Assembly: GCA_009908855.1 (NCBI GenBank)
Contig: JAAAOM010000037.1
Location: forward strand, 1-64,000
DNA length: 64,000 nucleotides
Source: Bacteroidota bacterium
Lineage (GTDB): Bacteria > Bacteroidota > Bacteroidia > Bacteroidales > JAAAOM01
Reading direction: 5' to 3'
Of the stretch, positions 45,165-54,810 are shown piece after piece. The translations under genes and the position numbers were made by a program. How positions within the stretch are numbered: position 1 is the first letter of the stretch; every line of letters begins with the position of its first letter. The notes under the pieces were generated by a model, which was not told the DNA's origin, searched no databases, and saw only the letters and a program-made list of their open reading frames with translations.

Positions 45165-48100
45165 TTCGTTTTGATTTACTTCCGATGTAACTGTATAATG
45201 ACGGGATAACGAAGAGCGTTAACACCAATGAAAACAACAGTCCGCCAATAATGGCAATACCCATAGGGATACGGCTGTTAGATGCCTGACCCATAGTAAC
45301 AGCCAGTGGCAGCGCGCCCAATACAGTTGCCATACTGGTCATTAGCACAGGGCGAAATCGTTCACTTGCGGCATTTACAATGGCCTCATTCATCGTTTGC
45401 CCTTCGTCTCTTTTCTGATTAATAAATTCAACAATCAATATCCCGTTCTTGGTTACGATTCCAACCAATACAATCATTCCAATCTGGCTAAAGATATTAA
45501 GCGTTTGTCCAAAAATAAACAATGCCATCATTGCACCAGCCAAAGCCAGCGGTACAGTAAACATAATGGTTAACGGGTCGCGAAAACTTTCAAACTGTCC
45601 GGATAATGTTAAATATATCAGAATTAATGCAAACAGGAATACCAGCAATATATTTCCGGAACTTTCACGGTAATCTTCTGATGTACCTGTAAGTGAAGTA
45701 CTGAATGAATCATCCAGTACTTCATCGGCAATTTGTTCCATTATCTCAATGCCCTGCCCCAGTTTATAACCTTCGTTCAGCGAAGCAGAAACGGTGGCCG
45801 ATGTGTATCGGTTATAACGTAATAATTGAGGTGGACGACTATCATCGGTTAAGGTAACGATATTGTCCAATGCTACCATTTGACCGGCAGCATTACGTAC
45901 CTTCATATTTGTTAAATCGTGTGGTTCATCCCTGTTCTTGCGATCAGCACGGGCCACTACAAAATATTGTTTACCATCTTTTATAAAATATCCCATGCGT
46001 TGTTCGCTGAAGTAGGTCTGCAGTGTTTCGGCCACATCTCGAACGCTAATACCCATATCCTGCGCCTTATTACGATCGATATTTACGATGAGCTCCGGCT
46101 TGGTAAATTTCAGGTCGATATCAACAATGCCAAAAGCCGGATGGCTGCGGGCTTTTTCCAAAAAAGCAGGAATTACCTCTTTCAACCTTTCAAGGTTGGG
46201 TGCCTGCAGTACAAATTGCACGGGCAATGAGCTAAAACCGCCTGAACTAATGGTTGGTTCCTGCACCACATAAGTTTGCGCAAAATTATAGCTCCGTGCT
46301 TTCCGGCTTAATTCCTGTGCAATTTCCATTTGCGATTTTTCTCTTTCATCGGGCGGATAAAGAGCCAGCCACATAAAACCACGATTAATTGATACAGAAG
46401 AGCCAAATCCGGGTGAAGTAACCGATAATAAATATTCTTTTTCAGGAATGGTATCGGTTAACTGAATCAGTTTTTTCTGGTAATCATCCATCATTTCATA
46501 AGAGGTGCCTTCCAACGCTGTGGATACCAACCTTATTCGGCTTTTATCTTCCAACGGGGCCAATTCCGATTGCAATCCGGTATTAAATAACCATATCAAT
46601 CCAAGAGTAACAGCGATAATAGGAAATACCAACCATCTACGGTGCATGAAGGATGTGAGCCAGCCTCTGTAATGGTTCATAAGATAATCGATGGGTTGTT
46701 TAAGGATTCGCAGAAAACTATATTCCCGCGTGGATTTGCTCAATACCCTGGAACACAGCATGGGTGTTAAGGATAATGATACAAAGGTTGAAATAATGAC
46801 CGCACCGGCAACCACCATGGCAAATTCACGAAATAACCTGCCCGTTAACCCCTGCAGGAAAAATATTGGTAAAAACACGCACACCAGCGTAATGGTGGTG
46901 GCAATGATAGCAAAGAAAACCTGTCGGGAACCTTTAAAAGCTGCCTGAATGGGGGAGTAACCCTCTTCAATCCGTGAATATATATTTTCCATCATTACAA
47001 TGGCATCGTCTACCACCAGCCCGGTTGCCAACAACATGCCTAACAACGACAATACATTGATTGAATAACCGGCAAAATACAGAAAGGCAAAAGTACCCGT
47101 TAGCGCAATAGGTATGGTTATTACAGGTATAATGGTAGTGCGGATACTCCGCAGGAAAATAAAAATCACAAAAAGCACTAAAATGAAAGCCACAACAATG
47201 GTTGATTGAACTTCTTGTATCGACTTACGAATGCTACGCGTTGTATCAAGACCAACGCCCAGTTTAATGTCAGGTGGCAGGTCTGGTTTTAATTGCTCAA
47301 CCCTGCTGAAAGCATCATCCACAATTTCGATGTAATTGGCTCCCGGTTGTGGTTGAATGGCTACACCCACCATAGGTATACCCTGATTTCCGCGCAAAAT
47401 GGATTTTTCATTGAGTGCGGCCAGCTCTGCCTGACCAATATCTTTTATGCGCACCAAAGTTTGACCGCGTTGGGCAACAATTAAATTATTAAATTCTTCG
47501 GCTGTATTAAGCCGGCCATAAGTTCGAATGGTCAGGTAACGACTGTTTCCCTCAACCTGTCCTGTTGGTAGTTCCAGGTTCTGATTATTCAGGGCCTGCC
47601 TTAGATCGGTGGGTGTGATCCGGTAAGCTTCCATTTTATCAGGGTTCAGCACAAGCCGCATGGCATATTCCTTTTCACCCCATAGATATACCTGGCTCAC
47701 TCCTGAAATGGTTTGCATACGCTCGGCAAATACATTATCGGCAATTTCAGTGAGTTCAAGTAAGCTTCTTTTGTTGCTCTGCATTGTGATGGCCAGGATG
47801 GTTTGAGCATCGGCATCGGCTTTGGAAACGATGGGTGGATCGGCATCCGGAGGCAGGTTGCGCATACCTTGCGATACTTTATCACGTACATCATTGGCAG
47901 CATCATCAAGGTCCATGCCCAATTCAAACTCCACACGAATGCTGCTCCGGCCATTCGAGCTGGTTGAGCTAATGGTTTTAATTCCTGCTACCCGGTTTAT
48001 TTGTTCCTCAAGAGGCTCGGTGATCTGAGCTTCCATAATTTCGGCATTAGCACCGGTATAATCCGTACGAACTGTAATAATAGGCGGGTCTACGCTTGGA

Positions 48101-48210
48101 AATTCGCGTACACCTAAGGATATGAAACCTACAATCCCAAAAATTACGATTACAATGGAAAAGACAGTTGCCAGTACCGGACGTTTGATACTCAGTTCGG
48201 ATAATGTCAT
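45133..48210 (-). CDS. RND efflux pump, inner-membrane transporter (AcrB/HAE1 family)
   Basis: A 1025-aa protein with the complete two-fold RND plan: a first transmembrane helix ('RPVLATVFSIVIVIFGIVGF'), two large periplasmic porter/docking loops and 12 membrane helices. 'GLVVDDAIVMMENIYSRIEE' carries the paired aspartates of the proton relay, and 'LVGIVTKNGILIVEFINQK' is the matching motif of the second half. The proton-driven pump takes drugs, bile salts or metabolites from the periplasm. Its start overlaps the adaptor gene stop by four bases (ATGA), and the gene is followed by its TolC partner. Being of the HAE1 kind, it is not a heavy-metal (HME) pump. Confidence 0.95.
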   Translation of the reverse strand: MTLSELSIKRPVLATVFSIVIVIFGIVGFISLGVREFPSVDPPIITVRTDYTGANAEIMEAQITEPLEEQINRVAGIKTISSTSSNGRSSIRVEFELGMDLDDAANDVRDKVSQGMRNLPPDADPPIVSKADADAQTILAITMQSNKRSLLELTEIADNVFAERMQTISGVSQVYLWGEKEYAMRLVLNPDKMEAYRITPTDLRQALNNQNLELPTGQVEGNSRYLTIRTYGRLNTAEEFNNLIVAQRGQTLVRIKDIGQAELAALNEKSILRGNQGIPMVGVAIQPQPGANYIEIVDDAFSRVEQLKPDLPPDIKLGVGLDTTRSIRKSIQEVQSTIVVAFILVLFVIFIFLRSIRTTIIPVITIPIALTGTFAFLYFAGYSINVLSLLGMLLATGLVVDDAIVMMENIYSRIEEGYSPIQAAFKGSRQVFFAIIATTITLVCVFLPIFFLQGLTGRLFREFAMVVAGAVIISTFVSLSLTPMLCSRVLSKSTREYSFLRILKQPIDYLMNHYRGWLTSFMHRRWLVFPIIAVTLGLIWLFNTGLQSELAPLEDKSRIRLVSTALEGTSYEMMDDYQKKLIQLTDTIPEKEYLLSVTSPGFGSSVSINRGFMWLALYPPDEREKSQMEIAQELSRKARSYNFAQTYVVQEPTISSGGFSSLPVQFVLQAPNLERLKEVIPAFLEKARSHPAFGIVDIDLKFTKPELIVNIDRNKAQDMGISVRDVAETLQTYFSEQRMGYFIKDGKQYFVVARADRKNRDEPHDLTNMKVRNAAGQMVALDNIVTLTDDSRPPQLLRYNRYTSATVSASLNEGYKLGQGIEIMEQIADEVLDDSFSTSLTGTSEDYRESSGNILLVFLFALILIYLTLSGQFESFRDPLTIMFTVPLALAGAMMALFIFGQTLNIFSQIGMIVLVGIVTKNGILIVEFINQKRDEGQTMNEAIVNAASERFRPVLMTSMATVLGALPLAVTMGQASNSRIPMGIAIIGGLLFSLVLTLFVIPSLYSYIGSKSKRNVIKEENISA

Positions 48211-49256
48211 ATTGAACCTTCTTCCTCTATTTTTTGAATGTTAACCTGAACCCCGTCTTCAACCTCCATCAAGCCGGTAACCAATACGGTATCTCCTGCT
48301 GATAATCCATTTAGTATTTCAACCTTGTCAGGAGTGCGGTTGCCGATTTTCACATCCTGCCGTTTGGCTTTGCCATTTTTAATTTTATAAACTACGTGTG
48401 CATTGAGTTCCGGTATCAATGATTCAGAAGGTATAAAAAGCGTACTATCACTTTCAATTAATGATACTATTACTTCAGCAAAATTACCGGCGATGAATGT
48501 GTGATTCGGATTATTCAGTAATGCACGTGCCTGGATGCTCCGGGAAGCCGTATTCAGCATCGGATCAATGGCATATATCCTGGCTCGGGCTGTATCCTGC
48601 CCTGTATTAGTCAATACCTGCACAATTTGCCCTTTTTGAAGATAAGAAGCATATTTGGCAGGAACATCAAAATCAACTTTTATCTTATCAGATTGTACCA
48701 ATCGTGTAATGGTTTCGCCCTTATCAAGATAAGCCCCCAGGCTAAAATTGCGCATTCCCAGCTGTCCGCCAAAAGGTGCTTTTACTTCGGCCAGGTCAAT
48801 GCTAACCTCCAATTCATCAATGCGGGCTTGCAGGTCTTGCTCAGTAGCCTGCAATTGGTCTACTTCTTCACGACTGGCTCCTTCTATTTCCAATAGTTTC
48901 TCCTTGCGGTTTAATTCCTTCCGCGCAGCTATTAATTGTGCATTCAGGCCTTTTAATTGTGCTTGCCAGGTCCGGTCATCAATTTGAATAATAACATCTC
49001 CTTTATTCACATATTCGCCTTCTTTAAAATAGATGGCCAACACATTTCCTTCAACTGGTGTTTTAACCGACACGCTTTCGAATGGAAGAAGATTCGCCGT
49101 GGATGTAATGGTTGACGTAAACCTGTCGGATTGAAGCACATAGCCATCTGCATTTAGTTTTTGGGTGCCATTAAAGGTTGAGGTGCTATTTTGCTGTTGA
49201 CAGGCGGATATACCGAATACAAAAAAAAGTGCCAATGCACCGTATTTACAATTCAT
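48207..49256 (-). CDS. RND efflux periplasmic adaptor lipoprotein (MFP family)
   Basis: About 349 aa from ATG 49256, which places a lipobox at 'FFVFGISAC' right after the signal helix; the longer frame would hide it. Visible parts are the barrel-sandwich/lipoyl domain ('VKTPVEGNVLAIYFKEGEYV', 'GDVIIQIDDR'), a coiled-coil hairpin ('LNAQLIAARKELNRKEKLLE'), the return strand 'VKAPFGGQLG' and a C-terminal beta barrel. It bridges the pump and TolC channel. It leads the three-gene operon. Confidence 0.93.
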   Translation of the reverse strand: MNCKYGALALFFVFGISACQQQNSTSTFNGTQKLNADGYVLQSDRFTSTITSTANLLPFESVSVKTPVEGNVLAIYFKEGEYVNKGDVIIQIDDRTWQAQLKGLNAQLIAARKELNRKEKLLEIEGASREEVDQLQATEQDLQARIDELEVSIDLAEVKAPFGGQLGMRNFSLGAYLDKGETITRLVQSDKIKVDFDVPAKYASYLQKGQIVQVLTNTGQDTARARIYAIDPMLNTASRSIQARALLNNPNHTFIAGNFAEVIVSLIESDSTLFIPSESLIPELNAHVVYKIKNGKAKRQDVKIGNRTPDKVEILNGLSAGDTVLVTGLMEVEDGVQVNIQKIEEEGSI

Positions 49257-49282
49257 GTTACAAACTTTCAAATTACAATTAG

Positions 49283-49311
49283 CAAAAGTATTTATTCTTT
49301 GGAAACGCAAG
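49283..49311 (-). promoter_or_regulatory. Candidate promoter of the RND efflux operon
   Basis: On the minus strand CTTG (49311-49308) and TACTTTTG (49290-49283) are separated by 17 bases. The latter fits TAnnTTTG exactly; the spacer is slightly short. It lies about 27 bases ahead of the adaptor ATG. From here to 49532 no gene is visible, and no TetR/MarR repressor gene is adjacent. Confidence 0.5.
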
Positions 49312-49532
49312 TATAGGATTTTGTGAACAGATAAAAGTTTAACAGGGTGTTAAATTCCAATATATAGGAAAATCAACCAGTATAGAATTTACGGGGAAAA
49401 AGTACAAGGAAAATATTATGGAGCACTTAGCAGCGTACAATTGGCAAAGCGCCGCAACGATATGCAATTATCACCGATTAATAAAAGAAATGTGCTTTCA
49501 ATACACCTTTTAATCTACTTTGTTATTATTTA

Positions 49533-50162
49533 TCAACCTTCATCCCACAGCTCCTTTAATTCTAACAATTCCGCGACCACGTCCGTATAATCATTTTCAT
49601 TCAATTTACTCAGGGGAATCAGGCTTCCGCCAATGGCAAAAGCATCGGCTCCATTATTCTTGTATTCAGTCACATTCTTTTTGTTAACTCCTCCGCAGGC
49701 CAATAATTTAACCTGGTCCAGTGGCCCTTTTAATTCTTTTATATAACCCGGGCCGAAATATTTTGCCGGAAATACTTTTACCATAGTTGCTCCCGTTCTC
49801 CAGGCTCTTAATACTTCGTTAGGGGTAAACGCCCCCGGAAAAAAGGGAATATCATTAGCCGCACAATATTCACAAATTTCTGTTTCAACCGTAGGCATTA
49901 CAATAAACTCAGCCCCGGCTTTCAGGGCATCTTCCATCGATGTTAACGAAAGTACCGTACCAGCTCCTACTGATATGTGATCCGGCAGCTGTTGACGAAG
50001 ACCAGAAATCAGGCTGGATGCACCTTCCGTGTTCATAGTTATCTCAACGGCCGGTATGTGGCTTTGCTTAATAACATTGGCTAAAAAAGGAATATGAACC
50101 TGTTGAATGCCTCTTATAATAGCAACAACAGGGTATTTATTAAAAGTTTCAATTGAAAACAT
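49533..50162 (-). CDS. eda: KDPG/KHG aldolase (bifunctional 2-keto-3-deoxy-6-phosphogluconate family)
   Basis: A 209-aa class I aldolase of full family length. Landmarks: 'PVVAIIRG' with the Arg of the phosphate site, 'AVEITMNTEGA' with the catalytic Glu, 'SVGAGTVLSLTSMEDALKAG', Schiff-base lysine in 'VKVFPAKYFGPGYI', and 'LLACGGVNKKNVTEYKNNG'. It cleaves KDPG (Entner-Doudoroff or uronate degradation) to pyruvate and glyceraldehyde-3-phosphate. No KDG kinase, uronate isomerase or edd lies beside it, so the pathway is not defined by neighbours. A minus-strand TATATTTG sits 29 bases ahead of its ATG. Confidence 0.93.
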   Translation of the reverse strand: MFSIETFNKYPVVAIIRGIQQVHIPFLANVIKQSHIPAVEITMNTEGASSLISGLRQQLPDHISVGAGTVLSLTSMEDALKAGAEFIVMPTVETEICEYCAANDIPFFPGAFTPNEVLRAWRTGATMVKVFPAKYFGPGYIKELKGPLDQVKLLACGGVNKKNVTEYKNNGADAFAIGGSLIPLSKLNENDYTDVVAELLELKELWDEG

Positions 50163-50190
50163 AATAATCTCTTTTCATTTAGATTTAAAA

Positions 50191-50198
50191 CAAATATA
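50191..50198 (-). promoter_or_regulatory. -7 promoter element of the aldolase gene
   Basis: TATATTTG on the minus strand fits the TAnnTTTG element exactly and lies in the usual position relative to the eda ATG. No well-spaced -33 TTTG was seen. Confidence 0.45.
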
Positions 50199-50282
50199 AA
50201 TTAAGTTTCAATTGACCATTATTTATACCAAAAGAAATATGATTCATACCATTTTTCCTACTTTTAAAAAAAATAGGATAAT

Positions 50283-51155
50283 ATGACAACCGCAGAATTG
50301 ACCCGTCATTTGATCAAATCGCAAAATGCGGAGTTGACCGAGTACCATATCTACAACAGATTGGCCGAAAGGGTTAAAAACAAACACAATAAATCGGTTT
50401 TGCAACAAATTGCTGAAGATGAAAAAAGGCATAGCGAATTTTGGGAGCAGTACACTTCGGTAAAAGGCAGTCCGAATAAAATACGTATATGGTGGTATTG
50501 CCTGCTTACACGCATATTCGGACTCACCTTTGGTATTCGTTTGCTTGAACAGGGTGAAAACAATGCCCAAAAAAATTATGATGTCATCCTGCAGGATTTG
50601 CCGGAAGCCCAAAAAATTATGAATGAGGAGGATGTTCACGAACAGCAACTTGTTGAATTGCTCAAAGAAAAACAATTAAATTACATCGGTTCCATTGTAC
50701 TTGGGTTAAACGATGCACTGGTGGAATTAACCGGTGCACTGGCTGGTCTTACATTTGCGTTACAAAACACCCATTTAATTGCCATAGCAGGATTAATAAC
50801 CGGAATTGCCGCTTCCTTATCAATGGCTGCATCCGAGTACCTGTCAAACAGAGCTGACGGTAATAATGACAAAGCAATTGCCAGCGCTATTTACACCGGT
50901 ATAGCCTATATCAGTACCGTTGCTTTATTGGTTATCCCCTATTTTATTTTTAGTCATTTTCTGATGTGCTTTTTCATGACCTTGTCCATTGCCATTTTTA
51001 TCATTTTTGTATTTAATTATTATATATCGGTTGCCAAAGGATTTTCATTTAAAAAGCGTTTTTTCGAAATGGCCGTCATTAGTTTAGGTGTAGCGGCCTT
51101 ATCATTTGGTATAGGTGTATTGGTGCGTCAGACAATTGGTGTTGATATTGGTTAA
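50283..51155 (+). CDS. Ferritin-like / VIT1-CCC1 fusion membrane protein (MbfA-type iron transporter)
   Basis: A 290-aa fusion. Residues about 1-135 are a rubrerythrin/ferritin-like helical bundle with di-iron candidates in 'NAELTEYHIYNRLAE', 'EDEKRHSEFW' and 'NEEDVHEQQLVEL'. Residues about 140-290 are a VIT1/CCC1-type membrane domain: 'LGLNDALVELTGALAGLTFA', 'SMAASEYLS', then four more hydrophobic helices. Proteins of this plan (membrane-bound ferritin A) export iron or manganese and protect against iron and peroxide stress. Its neighbours are unrelated (divergent eda and an esterase), and no Fur box was recognised. Confidence 0.87.
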   Translation: MTTAELTRHLIKSQNAELTEYHIYNRLAERVKNKHNKSVLQQIAEDEKRHSEFWEQYTSVKGSPNKIRIWWYCLLTRIFGLTFGIRLLEQGENNAQKNYDVILQDLPEAQKIMNEEDVHEQQLVELLKEKQLNYIGSIVLGLNDALVELTGALAGLTFALQNTHLIAIAGLITGIAASLSMAASEYLSNRADGNNDKAIASAIYTGIAYISTVALLVIPYFIFSHFLMCFFMTLSIAIFIIFVFNYYISVAKGFSFKKRFFEMAVISLGVAALSFGIGVLVRQTIGVDIG

Positions 51156-51242
51156 CACCCGGAGTAATTTTAACTTTGATATTTATTTAAAAGTTGAAAT
51201 GTTCAAAAATGATATGCATATTGCAACAGAAAAAATTATTTG

Positions 51243-52106
51243 ATGATGCAAAAAACAATTATTTCCGGCTTACTAATATTCGTATTGCTGCCCGCTTTTG
51301 TCATTGCCCAATCGGGTACGGTCCAGGAACAGTCTATGAACAGTTCCGTTCTTCACAGACCGGTTTCATATTCAGTTTACCAGCCGGATGCAACTGTATT
51401 TCATGCACCTTATCGATTGTTAATACTGCTGCATGGTCTAAACGGTGACCATGAAACATTTTTCGAGAACGGTCTGAAGGATCAACTCGATTCACTGCAC
51501 AGCAAGCGTTTGATAGCCCCGCTGATTGTTGTTACACCACGCGGGTTCAACTCTTATTTTATCAACGCCTATAACGAACAAATGAACTGGGAACAAATGT
51601 TACTGGAGGAATTACTGCCCCATTTAAAACAACATTACCCGGTTGATGTCAACAATATCTTTACAGGAGGATTTTCCATGGGAGGCTACGGGGCTATAAA
51701 CCTGCTCATGAAGTATCCTGACCAATTTCAGGGTTGTTTGGCAGTAAGCGCAGCCTTGAGAACTGATGTAAATGTTCGCGACATGGACATCAAAGAATAC
51801 ATGACTAAATATGGCAATGTTTTCGGACAACATCATAAACCCGAAAGCAGAATTACCGATCATTGGAAAGCCAATAATTTCTTTTACCAAATTGAACAGG
51901 CGGATATTCGTACCCTTCAGGATAAATCATGGTACATTTCCTGTGGTGATGATGATTACCTGAGTTCTGGTAATGCCCTGTTACACACCAAACTGAAGTC
52001 AAAACATATCGGGCATGAATTCAGAATGTTCAATGGCAGTCATAGCCTGGATTATTTTTTCAAAACATTCCAGGATGGATGCCTCATGCTTTTTAAGCGC
52101 CGTTAG
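51243..52106 (+). CDS. Exported alpha/beta-hydrolase, esterase D-like
   Basis: About 287 aa from ATG 51243 (ATG 51246 is equivalent). The signal peptide 'ISGLLIFVLLPAFVIAQ' suggests export to the periplasm. The fold has the oxyanion region 'LLILLHGLNGDHETF', the nucleophile elbow 'GGFSMGGYG' (Ser about 144), the acid residue in 'CGDDDYLSSG' and the His in 'FNGSHSLDYF'. It matches the esterase D/S-formylglutathione hydrolase-like branch used in Bacteroidota as tributyrin-type or acyl esterases, some acting on feruloyl or acetyl esters of polysaccharides. Its 3' end overlaps the convergent dehydrogenase by 14 bp. Confidence 0.85.
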   Translation: MMQKTIISGLLIFVLLPAFVIAQSGTVQEQSMNSSVLHRPVSYSVYQPDATVFHAPYRLLILLHGLNGDHETFFENGLKDQLDSLHSKRLIAPLIVVTPRGFNSYFINAYNEQMNWEQMLLEELLPHLKQHYPVDVNNIFTGGFSMGGYGAINLLMKYPDQFQGCLAVSAALRTDVNVRDMDIKEYMTKYGNVFGQHHKPESRITDHWKANNFFYQIEQADIRTLQDKSWYISCGDDDYLSSGNALLHTKLKSKHIGHEFRMFNGSHSLDYFFKTFQDGCLMLFKRR

Positions 52107-53034
52107 CCATAAATGCTTTAATATTGTTGTATATTTTTTTGAGCAGCAGTTCCCTGGCTTCTCTACTGGCCCATGCAATATGTGGCGTGATCAGCAAATT
52201 TTCCTTGTTTTGTATTTGTAGCAACGGATTATCAGCATTTATCGGCTCATTTTCCAAAACATCCAGCGCAGCCCCGGCAATTATTTGCTCATCAATCGCC
52301 TTAGCCAGCGCTTTTTCATTAACTATCCCACCGCGTCCCAGATTTAATAGGTAAGCCGTAGATTTCATCATTTGAAGCTCGTTTTCTCCAATTAAATTCA
52401 AGGTTCTGTCATTTAACGGGCAGTGAATTGAAATAACATCGGAACTAACTAATAATTCCTGTAAATCAACCTGTTGAAAATCAGTATTGTTGTTTTTCCC
52501 GGAGGTGGAATAATAATTGACATTACTTCCAAACGTCCTGGCAACACCAGCCACGCTTTTACCTATGTCTCCCAAACCAATAATCCCGAAATTTTTACCA
52601 TTCAATTCCCAATATTGCCTGAAATGATTCGTGAAAATAGGGCTTTGCGCATATTCGCCACTTTTTACATATTCATCGTAATAGGTTAATTGATGCAATA
52701 AATAAAATAACATCGCAAAGGTGGCCTGTGTTACACTTTGTGTTGAATAATCCTTAGTATTTCTCACCTCCACCCCTTTCTCCCGGGCATACTCAAGGTC
52801 TACATTGTTGGTGCCGGTAGCCGCTATGCATATCAATTTTAAGGACGGGCAGGCATCCAATACATTTTTGTCAATCAGCACTTTATTTGTAATTACAATA
52901 TCAGCATTCTGCAATCTTTCTACGGTTTTGCCGGAAGGTGTATAATTATACATTTCAAGATCACCTAACTCTTTTAATAACATCATATTGTCTACTTCGC
53001 CCACTGTATCGGTATCCAAAAAAACTATCTTCAT
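52093..53034 (-). CDS. D-2-hydroxyacid dehydrogenase (NAD-dependent)
   Basis: A 313-aa enzyme with the conserved catalytic triad of the family: Arg in 'LNLGRGGIVNEKAL', Glu in 'ALDVLENEPI' and His in 'LLITPHIAWAS'. The NAD fold has 'GIIGLGDIGKSVAGVARTFG'. The length and the 'ATGTNNVD' segment place it with glycerate/hydroxypyruvate reductases and related enzymes, not with PGDH, since the ACT domain is missing. It reduces a 2-oxo acid to the D-hydroxy acid; glycerate or hydroxypyruvate is the most likely substrate, with phosphonate-type substrates possible. It is convergent with the esterase gene. Confidence 0.9.
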   Translation of the reverse strand: MKIVFLDTDTVGEVDNMMLLKELGDLEMYNYTPSGKTVERLQNADIVITNKVLIDKNVLDACPSLKLICIAATGTNNVDLEYAREKGVEVRNTKDYSTQSVTQATFAMLFYLLHQLTYYDEYVKSGEYAQSPIFTNHFRQYWELNGKNFGIIGLGDIGKSVAGVARTFGSNVNYYSTSGKNNNTDFQQVDLQELLVSSDVISIHCPLNDRTLNLIGENELQMMKSTAYLLNLGRGGIVNEKALAKAIDEQIIAGAALDVLENEPINADNPLLQIQNKENLLITPHIAWASREARELLLKKIYNNIKAFMANGA

Positions 53035-53134
53035 TTTGTATGTTTTTTAATATTCGTAAAATTAGTTGATTTATATCATTTATTTAATTAATTAATCTCA
53101 CCCCATCAGGAATGTTTCAGGAGAATGAACGCTG

Positions 53135-53142
53135 TAAATTTG
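53135..53142 (+). promoter_or_regulatory. -7 promoter element of the hybrid kinase gene
   Basis: TAAATTTG fits TAnnTTTG exactly and lies about 30 bases before the kinase ATG at 53173. A TTTC at 53115-53118 could be a weak -33. Confidence 0.45.
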
Positions 53143-53172
53143 CCTCATGCCCCGGAATAATGATCAAATACT

Positions 53173-54810
53173 ATGGCGATGAACAATGCCCCTAAAATAT
53201 TACTGGTCACTGATGATACCGACTGGATTGACAACATTTACAATCATCTCACCCATTTGAATATTCAGATCAGTATTGCCGAGAATGTTGCTGAAGCAAC
53301 GATTTATGTGAAAGATAAGGAATTTGCATTAGCATTGATCTATTCAAAGATAAAAATTCAGGACATTACCAATTTAAAGAACACCCTCTCATCAACAGAA
53401 AAAAATGCGTTGTTGCCTGTTTTAATAATTAAATCCTCCAACAGTCCTAAAAATCATGTATCGGAATATATTCAGGCGGGTGCGGTAGATGTGATTGATT
53501 ATAAAATGATTGCCCATTTACTGGAAGCCAAAGTCAAATTATTTCTTGAATTATTCAACCAGCGTAAAGCCCTGGAAACAGAAATTGAACAACGAAAATT
53601 AACCGAAAGCAAGCTGCGAACCATCCAGTCAAGTTTAAGGGAAGCAAAAAACAAGGCAGAAGAATCCGATAATTTGAAATCGGCTTTTTTGGCAAACATG
53701 AGTCATGAAATCCGTACACCCATGAACGCCATTATTGGATTCAGTAATCTGCTGGCCAATGAAAACCTTACTGCCAAACAACGAAAACAATATGGTAATT
53801 ATATAAACAACAGTTCAAATACTTTATTACGGCTTATAGACGATATTTTGGATATTGCCAAAATTGAAGCCGGGCAATTACACATTTCGTCTACTAATAT
53901 TCATTTAAATAGTGTGTTTTGTGAGTTGTACAAGGTGTTCTTTGATGAATTGAAGAACCTCGAAAAGGACAATATTAATTTATCATTGAATATTCCTGGT
54001 GATAATTATTACGTACAAACAGATGAATTAAGATTGCGGCAGGTATTGACGAATTTATTAAGCAATGCCATAAAATTTACCCGAAACGGCGAAGTAACAT
54101 TTGGCTTTTATACAGAGGGGGAACGCATAATTTTCTTTGTGCAGGACACGGGTGTTGGCATACCTAAGGATAAGCAGGATGTTATTTTCAAGCGGTTTGA
54201 GCGCATTGAAAATCATGATTTGCCTAATTCAACCGGTACCGGATTGGGGCTTTCAATATCGAAAAAAATTGTTGAAATGCTGGGTGGAGGAATGTGGTTA
54301 GAATCTGAGAATGGCAAAGGCAGTACATTTTATTTTGCAGTACCCCACAAGGAGATTAGCCAATCACAGGTAAACAAACCTTTACAATCGACTTACGATA
54401 ATAACCAAAGTATTGACTGGAAAGATAAGCTGGTGCTTATAGCCGAAGATGAAATACTAAATTTCCAGTTTCTCAGAGAAACACTTCGTAAAACCGGCAT
54501 ACGGGTTATGTGGGCACGCGACGGTAAGGAAGCTATTGCCCTGGCGCGAAATAACGTACACCTGGATATTATTTTAATGGATATAAAAATGCCCAATGTA
54601 ACCGGCTACGAAGCCATGGCAGCCATCAAAAAGATTTTACCAAATGTACCTATCATTGCTCAAACTGCATACGCCATGAGCGATGAAGAGGAAAACTGTC
54701 TGACAGCCGGATTTGATGGATATCTTGCAAAACCCATTAAATCACACAAATTATACGAAAAAATGGGGCAGTTGATTCTGAACAAGAAACATCATGAAGC
54801 AACAATGTGA
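53173..54810 (+). CDS. Hybrid sensor histidine kinase with two receiver domains
   Basis: A 545-aa cytoplasmic kinase without transmembrane segments. An N-terminal receiver-like domain (about 7-125) has 'LLVTDD' but lacks an acceptor Asp ('LALIYSKIK'). A coiled-coil linker follows. The kinase core has the H-box 'MSHEIRTPMNAIIGF' near 177-191, N-box 'LLSNAIKFT', G1 'VQDTGVGIPKDKQD' and 'STGTGLGLSISKKIVEMLGG'. The C-terminal receiver (about 418-540) has a normal acceptor in 'IILMDIKMPNVTGYEAM' and Lys in 'GYLAKPI'. No output domain is attached, so it should relay phosphate to another protein. It has no cognate regulator next door. Confidence 0.93.
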   Translation: MAMNNAPKILLVTDDTDWIDNIYNHLTHLNIQISIAENVAEATIYVKDKEFALALIYSKIKIQDITNLKNTLSSTEKNALLPVLIIKSSNSPKNHVSEYIQAGAVDVIDYKMIAHLLEAKVKLFLELFNQRKALETEIEQRKLTESKLRTIQSSLREAKNKAEESDNLKSAFLANMSHEIRTPMNAIIGFSNLLANENLTAKQRKQYGNYINNSSNTLLRLIDDILDIAKIEAGQLHISSTNIHLNSVFCELYKVFFDELKNLEKDNINLSLNIPGDNYYVQTDELRLRQVLTNLLSNAIKFTRNGEVTFGFYTEGERIIFFVQDTGVGIPKDKQDVIFKRFERIENHDLPNSTGTGLGLSISKKIVEMLGGGMWLESENGKGSTFYFAVPHKEISQSQVNKPLQSTYDNNQSIDWKDKLVLIAEDEILNFQFLRETLRKTGIRVMWARDGKEAIALARNNVHLDIILMDIKMPNVTGYEAMAAIKKILPNVPIIAQTAYAMSDEEENCLTAGFDGYLAKPIKSHKLYEKMGQLILNKKHHEATM

